From Caproicibacter fermentans (GTDB lineage: Bacteria; Bacillota; Clostridia; Oscillospirales; Acutalibacteraceae), in contig NZ_VWXL01000053.1 in assembly GCF_009746625.1 (NCBI RefSeq), positions 1-64,000 of the forward strand: a DNA stretch of 64,000 nt, in the 5' to 3' direction. The first letter of the stretch is position 1, and every line of letters begins with the position of its first letter. The notes beneath the pieces were generated by a model that was not told the DNA's origin, did no database searches, and saw nothing but the letters and a program-made list of their open reading frames with translations. Both the position numbers and the translations under genes were made by a program. Shown one piece after another: positions 18,000-26,978 of this stretch.

Positions 18000-18308
18000 T
18001 CAGATCATCAGCGACTGAACGGGTTCATCCCCCTCGATGTGCTGTTCCATAATGGTCTCGACGTCTTCTGGGGTTACGTTGCCGTACCACACGCCCTCCG
18101 GATACACCACGACGACCGGGCCTTTCTCACAAAGCCCGAAGCAGCCTGTGTTTGTCACCGTCACTTCGCCCTCCAGTGCGCGCTCCTCAATTTCCTCCTG
18201 AAACCGCCGGGCGACGGCGGCGGAGTCTTTTGTGCAGCAGAATCCCCTCTGCGTTCCGTTGATCCGGCTGCTTGTGCAGACGAAAATATGATGCTTCGGC
18301 CGATTCAT
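18000..18308 (-). CDS. Thioredoxin-like [2Fe-2S] ferredoxin
   Basis: A 102-residue protein of the same length as, and clearly homologous to, the [2Fe-2S] ferredoxin of C. pasteurianum, a thioredoxin-fold protein known to interact with the MoFe protein. The start KHHIFVCTS is shared; cysteines at 11, 24, 56 (NTGCFG) and 60 occupy the known cluster-ligand positions, and GPVVVVYPEGVWYGNVT is nearly identical by recollection. The non-ligand Cys14 of the C. pasteurianum protein is serine here, and Cys25 is added beside Cys24. The ATG overlaps the nifN-B stop by 4 bases, with AGGAGG upstream, so it is translationally coupled to cofactor-assembly genes. Confidence 0.92.
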   Translation of the reverse strand: MNRPKHHIFVCTSSRINGTQRGFCCTKDSAAVARRFQEEIEERALEGEVTVTNTGCFGLCEKGPVVVVYPEGVWYGNVTPEDVETIMEQHIEGDEPVQSLMI

Positions 18309-20743
18309 GTTTCAATCCCTCCTGTCATCTGCTTTGCCCCGTTTTTGACCGCGTGTTCCATCTTGTCGTAAGTCGTGAACAGCCTGATGCCGTGCCCGCT
18401 CAACTTCTGCTCCGGTATGGCGTCAGCCTCGCATGTGGGCTCCGGTTTGCCGTCCCGCGCCGCAACGGCAAACCGGAGCGGAGCTTCTGACTTTTGCTGA
18501 GGTTTTTCCCGGAATTCAATGGAACGGTCGTTGTCGAGCGTCCCGATTGCGTCGGCGCGGCAGTGACGGCAATGAAGCATTTGGGGCAGAATTTTTCCGC
18601 ATTCCCGCCGGAGGTCCGCCAGCTTTCGGTTTGGGACGGGAGAAAGATGCTCAAACGCGCTGCCTTTGACCGGAACAAGCTGCATGATGTTGGTCAGCTT
18701 GGCGCCAAGCTGTTTTACCGTTCTCACGACTTCTGCAATTTCATTTTCGTTGATGCCGCTGAGCAGAACGATGTTTATCTTGCAGACGACTCCGAGCGAG
18801 CAGAGAAGCTTCAGCCCGGAAAGCTGGTTCGCGAGAAGGATGGAAGCCCCTTCCTCGCCGTAATACCGTTTTCCCATAAAATCGATATGGGAGTAAATCT
18901 TTGCCCCGGTCTCAGGACTTACGGTGTTCAGGGTGACGGTCACATGCGTTACGCCGAGCCGGACCAGCTCCTGCGCGTAAAGCGGAAGCATCAGGCCGTT
19001 TGTCGACAGGCAGAAGGTGACGTCCGGGTCATACGCGCGGATCAGGCGAAGCGTTTCCGAGGTTTCGGGAAAGTTCGCGAGCGCGTCTCCCGGCCCTGCG
19101 ATGCCGGCCACGGTCAGGTTCGGAATTTTTTCCTTGACGCGCTTGTATTTTTCCAGTGCTTCCTCCGGGGTCAGAATGCCCGATGTGACGCCGGGCCGGC
19201 TTTCGTTGGGGCAGTCGAATTTTCTCACGCAGTAGCCGCACTGAATATTGCATTCCGGCGCGACGGGAAGGTGCATTCTGGCATATTTCCCCTCGGCGCA
19301 GGTAAAGCATGGGTGTTTTGCCGTTCGAAGAGCAAGGCTTTCGGCGGTTTCATCGGGGGGCGAAGTCTCTTTCGCACCCCGATAATATTTTTCATACTGT
19401 TCGCCGCGAAAACGTGAGTTCCGTTTGGACAGCAGCGTGTTTGTCATGCGGTCCAGCAGCTGAAGCGACCCTTCGTACCCCAGCATCCGCAGGCGCTGCC
19501 CGCCGACGTGGTCGTGAACCGGGAAACTGTGGCGCACCAGGTCAAGCCCCAGGTTGGCGGCGGCCCGACGCGCGTCGGAGCTGCCGATGATCAGATTGGC
19601 GCCGTTTTCCCTCGCGGCGTGTTCAATTTCATCAAAATCCGCGTCGTTTAAGACGGAGAACCGTTTCACAAGCTGAACGGAGGCGGCTTTTTCGATTTGC
19701 GGATGTATGCTTTCTTCCCAGCCCTTGCAGTCCGAGCCCGTTGCCGCAACGACCGGCACCGCGCCGTTTTCACAGCAGAGGCCGACGACCGACCGGACGA
19801 AATCCGGTTCCCCGCAGATTACGGGGCGGGCGAGCGCGTTGTATTTATGGGAGTCGATCATCGCGTCGAGGTATCGTTCGCGCTCTTTCCTCAGTCCTTC
19901 CGAAACCGTTCCGCCCAGCTTTTTCAGTTCACGGATGAGCGCATCCGTGGCGGCAAGCCCGCAGGGCAGGGGAAGGCGGAGAAACGGGACTCCGTATTTT
20001 TCATTCAGGACCCGAGCCGGAGACGTGTCCTTGTTCTGAAACGCCGAGAGCTCCAGAGTCATCCGCGCGCCGCCCATTAGCCCAATTTCCGAAATCGGCG
20101 TGCCGCCCATCGGAAGGCGGCTGTAGGAATCACCGTGGCCGCCGTCAAGATTTTCAGAAAGGTCGGGAAGAAGAATCGCCTCGACGCCCATCCCTTCCAA
20201 AAGCGATTTCAGCCAGCGCGTATCCGCCGGAGAGATCATTCCCGTGATGACGTTCACTTTCCCGTTCGGACGAGTGTCCATCTCGACTTGGGAGACAACG
20301 GCCCGCAGAGTTCTGAAAAAACCCTCGTACTGAGTCCCGGAGTAACCGGCGGACGGGACCGTGATCAGCGCTGCGTCAAGCTCAGGGTGTTTCTGCCGAA
20401 AGGTTTCAACAATGGCGGGTACATCTTCGCCGATTGTCTCCGCAAGACAGGAGGTCGCAACGCCGATGACCTCCGGGTGGTAAAGCTGAATCAGATTTTC
20501 AAGCCCGCGAATCAGATTGTCCGCTCCGCCGAACACGGTCCCCTGCTCGGTCAGCGAAGAAGAGGCGATATCCACCGGCTCATTGTAATGCGTCGCCATG
20601 TGGCGGCGGATATAAGTACTGCATCCCTGCGACCCGTGCAGGATGGTCATGCAGCCGCGAATGCCGAAAAAAGCGGTGAGGGAGCCCATCGGCATGCACA
20701 TTTTGCAGGGGTTTACGTTGAGCTGAACCAGATTTGCCCCCAT
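18305..20743 (-). CDS. nifN-B: NifN-NifB fusion, FeMo-cofactor biosynthesis
   Basis: An 812-residue fusion. Residues 1-~440 are NifN, the scaffold partner of NifE on which the precursor matures to FeMo-co: PCKMCMPMGSLTAFFGIRGC, ILHGSQGCSTYIRRH, SSSLTEQGTVFGG and ATSCLAETIGED. From about 478 comes NifB, the radical-SAM enzyme that builds NifB-co from Fe-S clusters: CFTCAEGKYARMHLPVAPE precedes the CX3CX2C-type motif CNIQCGYC near residue 499, then AGPGDALAN and the C-terminal LHCRHCRADAIG. The last ~60 residues (PLRFAVAARDGK onward) look like a shortened NifX-like tail. The same fusion is known from C. pasteurianum. AAAGGAG precedes the ATG. Confidence 0.95.
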   Translation of the reverse strand: MGANLVQLNVNPCKMCMPMGSLTAFFGIRGCMTILHGSQGCSTYIRRHMATHYNEPVDIASSSLTEQGTVFGGADNLIRGLENLIQLYHPEVIGVATSCLAETIGEDVPAIVETFRQKHPELDAALITVPSAGYSGTQYEGFFRTLRAVVSQVEMDTRPNGKVNVITGMISPADTRWLKSLLEGMGVEAILLPDLSENLDGGHGDSYSRLPMGGTPISEIGLMGGARMTLELSAFQNKDTSPARVLNEKYGVPFLRLPLPCGLAATDALIRELKKLGGTVSEGLRKERERYLDAMIDSHKYNALARPVICGEPDFVRSVVGLCCENGAVPVVAATGSDCKGWEESIHPQIEKAASVQLVKRFSVLNDADFDEIEHAARENGANLIIGSSDARRAAANLGLDLVRHSFPVHDHVGGQRLRMLGYEGSLQLLDRMTNTLLSKRNSRFRGEQYEKYYRGAKETSPPDETAESLALRTAKHPCFTCAEGKYARMHLPVAPECNIQCGYCVRKFDCPNESRPGVTSGILTPEEALEKYKRVKEKIPNLTVAGIAGPGDALANFPETSETLRLIRAYDPDVTFCLSTNGLMLPLYAQELVRLGVTHVTVTLNTVSPETGAKIYSHIDFMGKRYYGEEGASILLANQLSGLKLLCSLGVVCKINIVLLSGINENEIAEVVRTVKQLGAKLTNIMQLVPVKGSAFEHLSPVPNRKLADLRRECGKILPQMLHCRHCRADAIGTLDNDRSIEFREKPQQKSEAPLRFAVAARDGKPEPTCEADAIPEQKLSGHGIRLFTTYDKMEHAVKNGAKQMTGGIET

Positions 20744-20771
20744 AAGCGTAACTCCTTTCTGTTTTCCATGA

Positions 20772-22121
20772 TTATATCGTCCGGGAGGAAACTGCCTGCC
20801 ACACGGGACTGTTCACGGACAGATTGATTTCCTGTGCAAAGTTTACAACGCCCTCGTACCCCGCGAGCGCGTGCTTGCGCTCATGGTTATGGTCGCAGAA
20901 TGCGATTCCCAGCTTGTAGGCGAGCGGCCGTTCTTTTACGCCGCCGACCAGAAGGTCCGCGTGCGTTTTGCGGATGAAGGCTTCCAGCTCCGCCGGGTTT
21001 GTGTCGTCCAGAATCACCGTGCCCGGATTTACCAGACTCTGAATGGTTTCATAATCCTCCGGCTTGCCGGTCTGCGTTCCGACAACCACGGTTTCAACGC
21101 CCATCTCGCGGAACTGACGAATCAGCGAAATCGCTTTGAATCCGCCGCCCACATAGATGGCGGCGCGTTTTCCGCGCAGCTTTTCACAGTACGGCGCGAT
21201 GGCGGCTCTGACTTTTGCGCTCTGCTCTTTGGTGAACGCCTCCGCGCGTGCTGTGGTTTCTTTATCTCCCAGCGCCTTCGCGGCCTGAAGCAGGGAATTC
21301 GTGGTGTCCTCTATTCCGAAAAAGCTGACTTTCAAAAAAGGGATTTCCATCTTTTCCTCCATCCTTTGCGCAAGGTACAGGGAGGACCCGGCACACTGTA
21401 CAAGGTTCAGTCTGGCGGAAGGCGCGCGGATCAGCGTTTCGTAATTTGCGTCCCCCGTCATGGTGGAAATGACCGGAACGCCTATTTCCCTGAAATAATT
21501 TTGAATGATCCAGATTTCGCCCGCCAGATTAAAATCCCCAAGGATATTGATTCCGTTTTGCTTCGGCTGGTTTTCATGCGGCGCAAGCAGCTGCAAGATG
21601 GCGTTGCATGCCAGTTTGTAACCCTGCGACTTGGTCCCGGAAAACCCCGGCGCCTTTACGGGGATGACGCGGTTGTGATAGGTTTTTTCCGCCTGACGGC
21701 AGACCGCTTCCACGTCGTCACCGATGACGCCGACAATGCAGGTCGCATAGACAAAAATGAGCTTGGGCGCGTATTTTTCCATGATTTCATCGATGGCGGC
21801 CTTTAACTTTTCGGCGCCGCCGAACACGATATCCTTTTCCCGAAGGTCGGTGGAAAAGCTGTTGCGGAACAGGGTCGAACCGCTGGTCAGACTGCCGCGG
21901 ATATCCCAGGTGTAGCTCGCACAGCCGATCGGTCCATGAACAATATGGAATGCGTCCGTGATTGGGTTAAGCACTACGCGGGCGCCGCAGTATACGCAGG
22001 CACGCTGGCTCACCGCGCCGGCTACGCTTGCCCGGTCGCATGTGATCGGCGCCCGGCTGCCCTTTCTGTTTTTCAGCAGGATGGAGCTTTTGCGCTCCTC
22101 CAGAATTCCGGTTGTCTGCAA
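20772..22121 (-). CDS. nifE: Nitrogenase cofactor scaffold NifE
   Basis: A protein of 449 residues, the alpha-like subunit of the NifEN complex that matures NifB-co into FeMo-co. Family features: ERKSSIL near the start, CVYCGARVVLNPI, HIVHGPIGCASYTWD, STDLREKDIVFGG, YATCIVGVIGDD, then GFSGTKSQGYKLACNA and LNLVQCAGSSLYLA, where a NifD-type cofactor cysteine position is kept but the NifD histidine motif is absent. TTG 22121 is chosen because GGAGG lies 7 bases upstream; the upstream in-frame extension would be translated through a perfect hairpin. The gene follows nifK by 80 bases, the largest gap in the structural part of the operon. Confidence 0.93.
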   Translation of the reverse strand: MQTTGILEERKSSILLKNRKGSRAPITCDRASVAGAVSQRACVYCGARVVLNPITDAFHIVHGPIGCASYTWDIRGSLTSGSTLFRNSFSTDLREKDIVFGGAEKLKAAIDEIMEKYAPKLIFVYATCIVGVIGDDVEAVCRQAEKTYHNRVIPVKAPGFSGTKSQGYKLACNAILQLLAPHENQPKQNGINILGDFNLAGEIWIIQNYFREIGVPVISTMTGDANYETLIRAPSARLNLVQCAGSSLYLAQRMEEKMEIPFLKVSFFGIEDTTNSLLQAAKALGDKETTARAEAFTKEQSAKVRAAIAPYCEKLRGKRAAIYVGGGFKAISLIRQFREMGVETVVVGTQTGKPEDYETIQSLVNPGTVILDDTNPAELEAFIRKTHADLLVGGVKERPLAYKLGIAFCDHNHERKHALAGYEGVVNFAQEINLSVNSPVWQAVSSRTI

Positions 22122-22144
22122 TCGATCGCCTCCAAAAATACAGA

Positions 22145-22178
22145 AATACCGCAAAGGTACTCGCACCTTTGCGGTATT
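22145..22178 (-). terminator. Perfect hairpin between nifK and nifE, likely leaky terminator
   Basis: A perfect 14-bp inverted repeat, AATACCGCAAAGGT (22145-22158) against ACCTTTGCGGTATT (22165-22178), with loop ACTCGC. In the nif transcript the hairpin lies 23 bases after the nifK stop and is followed by TCTGTATTTTTGG and then the nifE ribosome site. It could be a partial terminator, or an mRNA processing/stability element that leaves more nifHDK than nifEN-B message. A tight terminator is unlikely since the downstream genes have no other visible promoter. Confidence 0.7.
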
Positions 22179-22201
22179 CACAGAAAATAGTAGGATGATT
22201 C

Positions 22202-23566
22202 CTACATAACCATTTCAAAATCTTCATCCGCGCAGTCGCGGTCCCTGCGGTCCATCATTGCGTTTGCGATTTTTTCTACCAGACGCATCACGCCGCGGTA
22301 TCCCACCAGAGGCTGATAGATATGTCCGTAGCGGTCCAGAATCGGGAACCCGGCGCGCACGATTGGAATATCCTCCGCGCGGGCGATGTATTTTCCGTGC
22401 GAACCGCCGATCAGAAGATCCACCGGGTCGTTCTTGATCCACTGGTGCAGCTCGAAAAGGTCGGCCGCGGCTTTTGCCGTGCAGCCCTCCGTCCCGAATT
22501 GGGTGAACAGGGCGTTTGCCTTTGTGACGAACGCTTCGCCGGGTGTTCCGGTAATGACATACTTGGGGATCATCCCCATTTCAAGCGTCAGACTTGTCAG
22601 CCCCAGCACGGTATCCGGATCGCCGTAAATTGCGGCGGATTTCCCGTAATAATACGGGTGGGCATCCATCATCAGGTCGATTGCCTGCCCGCGTTCCTCC
22701 TCCAGCGCGTATGGAACCTCCCCGCGAATATGCCGGGAAAGCGCCATGACGAAGGAGTCGGTCGCTCCGATGCCCATCGGGTAGGGGAGCAGCGTGTGCG
22801 GAACCTTGCATTTTCGCTCCAGGTCGGCGGCGGGCTGGGCGCTTGTCAGCTCACCCAGAGCGAAAACTCTGTCGCAGTCCCCGAGAGCGGCGATCTCCTC
22901 GATTTTTGTTCCGCCCCGCGGATACATTTCATAGGAGCCGGTCATCGGGGAATCCATAACGCCGCTGGTGTCGGGGAACAGAATGCAGTCCGCCCGCATC
23001 AGACCGGCGATTCGCTTCAGCTCGCGCATATCCCCGGGGTTCACAAAACCCGGAAAGATTGCTGCTTTTCCGTTTGATTTTCCCGTTGAATGCGCCAGAT
23101 AGCTGATAAACCCGCTCATCATGTTGGAAAACCCGGTGACATGGGAGCCGACGTAGCTCGGAGTGTTGGCATGGACAATGAATTTTCCTTCGGGAATCTC
23201 CATCTCCTGAAGATAGGATTTGACGTCGTCGCCGATGGTTTCACTCAGACAGGTGGTATGTACGGCGATAATGTCCGGATCGTAGATGTCGAAGATGTTT
23301 TTGACGGCGGTCTTCAGATTGCTGTTGCCGCCGAACACGCAGGCGCCCTCTGTAAACGAGCTGCTGGAGGCGATGGCCGGCTCCTTGAAGTGGCGGGAGA
23401 GATAGGTCCGGTGATAGGAGCAGCATCCCTGGGAACCGTGGCTGTGCGGCATACAGCCGTGAACGCCGAGCGCGCAGTACATGGCGCCGACCGGCTGACA
23501 GACTTTGCACGGATTGATCCGGAGTGCGGTCCGTTCGTTCATTTCTTTCGGCGTCATGTTAAGCAT
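22202..23566 (-). CDS. nifK: Nitrogenase MoFe protein beta chain
   Basis: A 454-residue beta subunit of the MoFe protein. It lacks the ~50-residue N-terminal extension of Azotobacter NifK, as is usual in Clostridia. The P-cluster cysteines are visible in PCKVCQPVGAMYCALG (CQP), HGSQGCCSYHRTY (GSQGC) and HTTCLSETIGDD. Additional family motifs are SSSFTEGACVFGG near residue 70, TPSYVGSHVTGF and GATDSFVMAL. The start overlaps the nifD stop by 8 bases, so translation of the two subunits is coupled; an in-frame ATG at 23557 is a less likely start. It pairs with NifD in an alpha2beta2 tetramer. Confidence 0.96.
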   Translation of the reverse strand: MLNMTPKEMNERTALRINPCKVCQPVGAMYCALGVHGCMPHSHGSQGCCSYHRTYLSRHFKEPAIASSSSFTEGACVFGGNSNLKTAVKNIFDIYDPDIIAVHTTCLSETIGDDVKSYLQEMEIPEGKFIVHANTPSYVGSHVTGFSNMMSGFISYLAHSTGKSNGKAAIFPGFVNPGDMRELKRIAGLMRADCILFPDTSGVMDSPMTGSYEMYPRGGTKIEEIAALGDCDRVFALGELTSAQPAADLERKCKVPHTLLPYPMGIGATDSFVMALSRHIRGEVPYALEEERGQAIDLMMDAHPYYYGKSAAIYGDPDTVLGLTSLTLEMGMIPKYVITGTPGEAFVTKANALFTQFGTEGCTAKAAADLFELHQWIKNDPVDLLIGGSHGKYIARAEDIPIVRAGFPILDRYGHIYQPLVGYRGVMRLVEKIANAMMDRRDRDCADEDFEMVM

Positions 23567-25175
23567 TTTTCTTTCCCTGCCTCTCTTCCTCCGGATGCGT
23601 CAGCCTTCCGGTAAGGGTCGGTTCCGTTTTCCAGGGGGGTGTCACGTAGCCCCACACGGGGACGTTCAGGCCCATAGAGATATCCCTGGCGAAATTTACG
23701 GCTCCGCGGAATCCCGCATAAGGCCCGCTGTAATCGTAGGAATGCATCTGGCGGGAAACGACGCCCGCCTTTTGCAGGATATATTTGTCCTTGATACCTG
23801 AAAAGAAGAAATCCGGTTTGAACAGACGCAGCAGCTCCAGAGTTTCGAAATGGTTGAAATCGTCGATTACCATATTGCCGTCGTTCATCTCATGAATCAT
23901 TCCGCCGTAATCCGCGAGCGGAATTTCCTGCTTCAGATCTTCGAACCGCTCTTTGGAAACAATCATCCGGTAATGCTTTTCGTCCGGCTGCATGTGGAGC
24001 TGTTCAATGTTTTTGCTGTCCGCGTCCTCTTTGATGTTGGGCAGGATACCTCGCCCTTCATAATCGTCGCGGTGCGCGAACTCATATCCGGCAATCACCG
24101 TGTGAACGCCGAAATCGGCCAGCAGGTTCTGGTAATGATGCGACCGCGAACCGCCGACAAAAATTCCGGCCGTTTTTCCTTTCAGCTTTTCGCGGTAATA
24201 ATCGATGTCGTCCTGGATCTCGGAAAGCTCGTCGGCAATCACCGCCTCGGTACGGGCCGTCAGGTCCGGATCTCCGAAGTACTTTGCCATGTCCCGCAGG
24301 GATTTGCATACGGCCCCAAGACCGATGAAATTGATCTTGATCCAGTCGATATTGTATTTATCCTTCATCATTTCCGCGATGTAATTGATCGACCGGTGGC
24401 ATTGAACCAGATTCAAACTGGCGGTGTGGGCATTTTTCATCGTTTCATAGCTGCCGTTGCCGGTGAACGTCGCGACGATGTCGTAACCGATCCGCTTGAG
24501 AATGCGGGCGATCTCCCATTCGTCCCCGCCGATATTGTATTCGCCCAGAATATTGACGGAAAACCGCTTGGCGGGGGGTGCGTCGCCCGACCCAACGATA
24601 TATTTCATCAGGCCGTTGTTTGCGATGTGATGCCCGGCGGACTGGCTGACGCCTTTATACCCTTCGCAGCTGAACGCTAGGCATTTAATGGAAAATTCCT
24701 GCTGCGCCCAATCCGCCACAGCCTGAATATCGTCGCCGATCAGGCCGACCGGACAGGTGGAGCAGATCATGACGCATTTCGGGTGAAAGATGCCGACGGC
24801 TTCGCGGATCGCCTGCTTCAGCTTTTTTTCCCCGCCGAACACGATATCCGGTTCCTGCAGGTCGGTTGACAGACAGTACTCCAGAAAATTTCTTCCGTCA
24901 ACGGGCGTAGCCTTGTTGCGGCGGGTTCCCCAGCTGTAAAAACCGCATCCGATGGGGCCGTGCGTGATGATGGCCACGTCCTTGAGCGGGCCGAGCACCA
25001 CGCCCTTGCACCCTGCGTAACAGCATCCGCGGTTTGTCATGATTCCCGGGACCGAGCGGGAATTTGCCGCGATGCTCTGATTGCTGGGGGCGTTTTCCAC
25101 CTGTACGACATGTTCTTTTCTGTTTTTATAGACTCTGGCCCCGTACTGATCCAAAATCCGAGTTCGTTCTTCCAA
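23559..25175 (-). CDS. nifD: Nitrogenase MoFe protein alpha chain
   Basis: A 538-residue alpha subunit carrying FeMo-co. The cofactor ligands are in place: the cysteine in NLVQCHRSINY (~residue 259) and the histidine in MHSYDYSGPYAGF (~476). SQSAGHHIANN (~180) gives the conserved Gln and His near the active site. P-cluster cysteines lie in RGCCYAGCKG, HGPIGCGFYSW and STCPVGLIGDD. The long stretch between EFAHRDDYEG and MVIDDFNHFE is the ~50-residue insertion typical of C. pasteurianum-type NifD. No anfG/vnfG gene is present, so this is a Mo enzyme. Translation starts at TTG with AAAGGA upstream, an unusual start for an abundant protein. Confidence 0.96.
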   Translation of the reverse strand: MEERTRILDQYGARVYKNRKEHVVQVENAPSNQSIAANSRSVPGIMTNRGCCYAGCKGVVLGPLKDVAIITHGPIGCGFYSWGTRRNKATPVDGRNFLEYCLSTDLQEPDIVFGGEKKLKQAIREAVGIFHPKCVMICSTCPVGLIGDDIQAVADWAQQEFSIKCLAFSCEGYKGVSQSAGHHIANNGLMKYIVGSGDAPPAKRFSVNILGEYNIGGDEWEIARILKRIGYDIVATFTGNGSYETMKNAHTASLNLVQCHRSINYIAEMMKDKYNIDWIKINFIGLGAVCKSLRDMAKYFGDPDLTARTEAVIADELSEIQDDIDYYREKLKGKTAGIFVGGSRSHHYQNLLADFGVHTVIAGYEFAHRDDYEGRGILPNIKEDADSKNIEQLHMQPDEKHYRMIVSKERFEDLKQEIPLADYGGMIHEMNDGNMVIDDFNHFETLELLRLFKPDFFFSGIKDKYILQKAGVVSRQMHSYDYSGPYAGFRGAVNFARDISMGLNVPVWGYVTPPWKTEPTLTGRLTHPEEERQGKKNA

Positions 25176-25218
25176 CGATACCAGTCCTTTCCCGGCCGGC
25201 TTTTTCCACCGCGCCCCG

Positions 25219-25608
25219 TTAAATCAGGCGGTCCGCGGAAAATTCCGCCGTACGCACCTTGTATGTTTCCGCCACCGGAAGCACGAAAATTTTTCCGTCC
25301 CCGGGATTTCCCGTCTGATTCGCGCGGATGATTGTATCGACCGCCTTTTTCACCTCGCCGTCGTCGACCACAAGCGTAAAAAGACGTTTCGGAATCAGCC
25401 GCGCGCTTTCCGTCAGCGCTTCGCCGTAGGGGGTTGCGGGAATCTGCATTTCACTTTCGACCATCAGTTTCAGCGTGCTCAGGTCAAGACTCCGCTTTCC
25501 CCGGCCAAGACATTTCCGGCAGAAAAAGGAAGGAAAACCCGCTTTCGAAAGCGCCTCTTTTGTGGGGCCGATCATGTTGAGCCGGATCAGCGCCATAATC
25601 TCTTTCAT
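25219..25608 (-). CDS. nifI2: PII-like nitrogenase regulator NifI2
   Basis: This 129-residue PII-family protein acts with NifI1: in methanogens the complex binds nitrogenase and blocks activity when ammonium is present, relieved by 2-oxoglutarate. Visible are MKEIMALIRLN, GFPSFFCRKCLGRGKRS, RLIPKRLFTLVVDD and NQTGNPGDGKIFVLPV. The ATG at 25608 sits 9 bases from AAGGAGG; a GTG at 25617 overlaps that site and is rejected. A Cys-X2-Cys in FFCRKCLGRGK, before the T-loop, replaces what I recall as ARKV in other NifI2 proteins. Confidence 0.9.
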   Translation of the reverse strand: MKEIMALIRLNMIGPTKEALSKAGFPSFFCRKCLGRGKRSLDLSTLKLMVESEMQIPATPYGEALTESARLIPKRLFTLVVDDGEVKKAVDTIIRANQTGNPGDGKIFVLPVAETYKVRTAEFSADRLI

Positions 25609-25622
25609 TCCGACCACCCTCC

Positions 25623-25949
25623 TTACAGACCGGCCTTTCCGGTGCTGATGGTAAAAGCCTCTTCCACGGGAGAAATAAAGATTCTTCCGTCGCCGAACGT
25701 TCCTTTCGTCCCGGTGCGCGCGTTTCGCAGAATGACCTTGACCACATCGTCTTTGTCTTCGTCACGGACGACGGCCAGAAGCATCTCCTTCGGAATTTCG
25801 TCATAATGCACGTCTTCCACCGTAATCCCTCTTTGTTTGCCCCTGCCGTAGACATCCATTTTTGTGACGGCCGGAAATCCCGCGGCCATCAATTCGGACA
25901 GTACGGTCCCCATTTTCTCCGGTCGGATGATTGCCCTGACTAAAACCAT
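25623..25949 (-). CDS. nifI1: PII-like nitrogenase regulator NifI1
   Basis: This 108-residue PII-family protein is the partner of NifI2. It begins MVLVRAIIRPEKMGTVLSEL, with GFPAVTKMDVYGRGKQRG leading into the T-loop and the C-terminal ARTGTKGTFGDGRIFISPVEEA that forms the nucleotide site. The tyrosine that is uridylylated in GlnB-type PII is not evident. GGAGGATTTTGAA precedes the ATG. It lies 33 bases after nifH and 14 bases before nifI2; position between nifH and nifD is the hallmark of NifI in Clostridia and methanogens. Confidence 0.92.
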   Translation of the reverse strand: MVLVRAIIRPEKMGTVLSELMAAGFPAVTKMDVYGRGKQRGITVEDVHYDEIPKEMLLAVVRDEDKDDVVKVILRNARTGTKGTFGDGRIFISPVEEAFTISTGKAGL

Positions 25950-25982
25950 TTCAAAATCCTCCTCTCCGGCTTTTGGCCAGTC

Positions 25983-26819
<837 letters not shown>

Positions 26820-26909
26820 CTAACTCTTATGTTCGCGTCCGAACTCCGGCCGGCAAAGTGTTCCGGGGCTAAAATTCGGAGTTGATGATTCTGTGACTTG
26901 TTGCATAAA

Positions 26910-26938
26910 AGTATATCGATTTATTCTTTTTTCAGCAA
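26910..26938 (-). promoter_or_regulatory. Candidate promoter of the nif operon
   Basis: On the minus strand: TTGCTG (26933-26938), a 17-base spacer and TATACT (26910-26915), about 100 bases before nifH. No sigma-54 -24/-12 element (GG-N10-GC) was seen in the intergenic region, in keeping with clostridial nif genes using the housekeeping sigma factor. Confidence 0.6.
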
Positions 26939-26978
26939 TACATCAAATCATAGAGAATGCCTGACAATTTTTCTAGAA

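Noticed and set aside
18494-21806. Plus-strand frames of 307 and 311 residues in the nif region
   Set aside because: They are antisense to nifN-B and nifE and are low-complexity shadows.
22202-25175. Vanadium or iron-only nitrogenase
   Set aside because: No delta-subunit gene (vnfG/anfG) is present, nifE/N/V accompany the structural genes, and NifD has the C. pasteurianum-type insertion.
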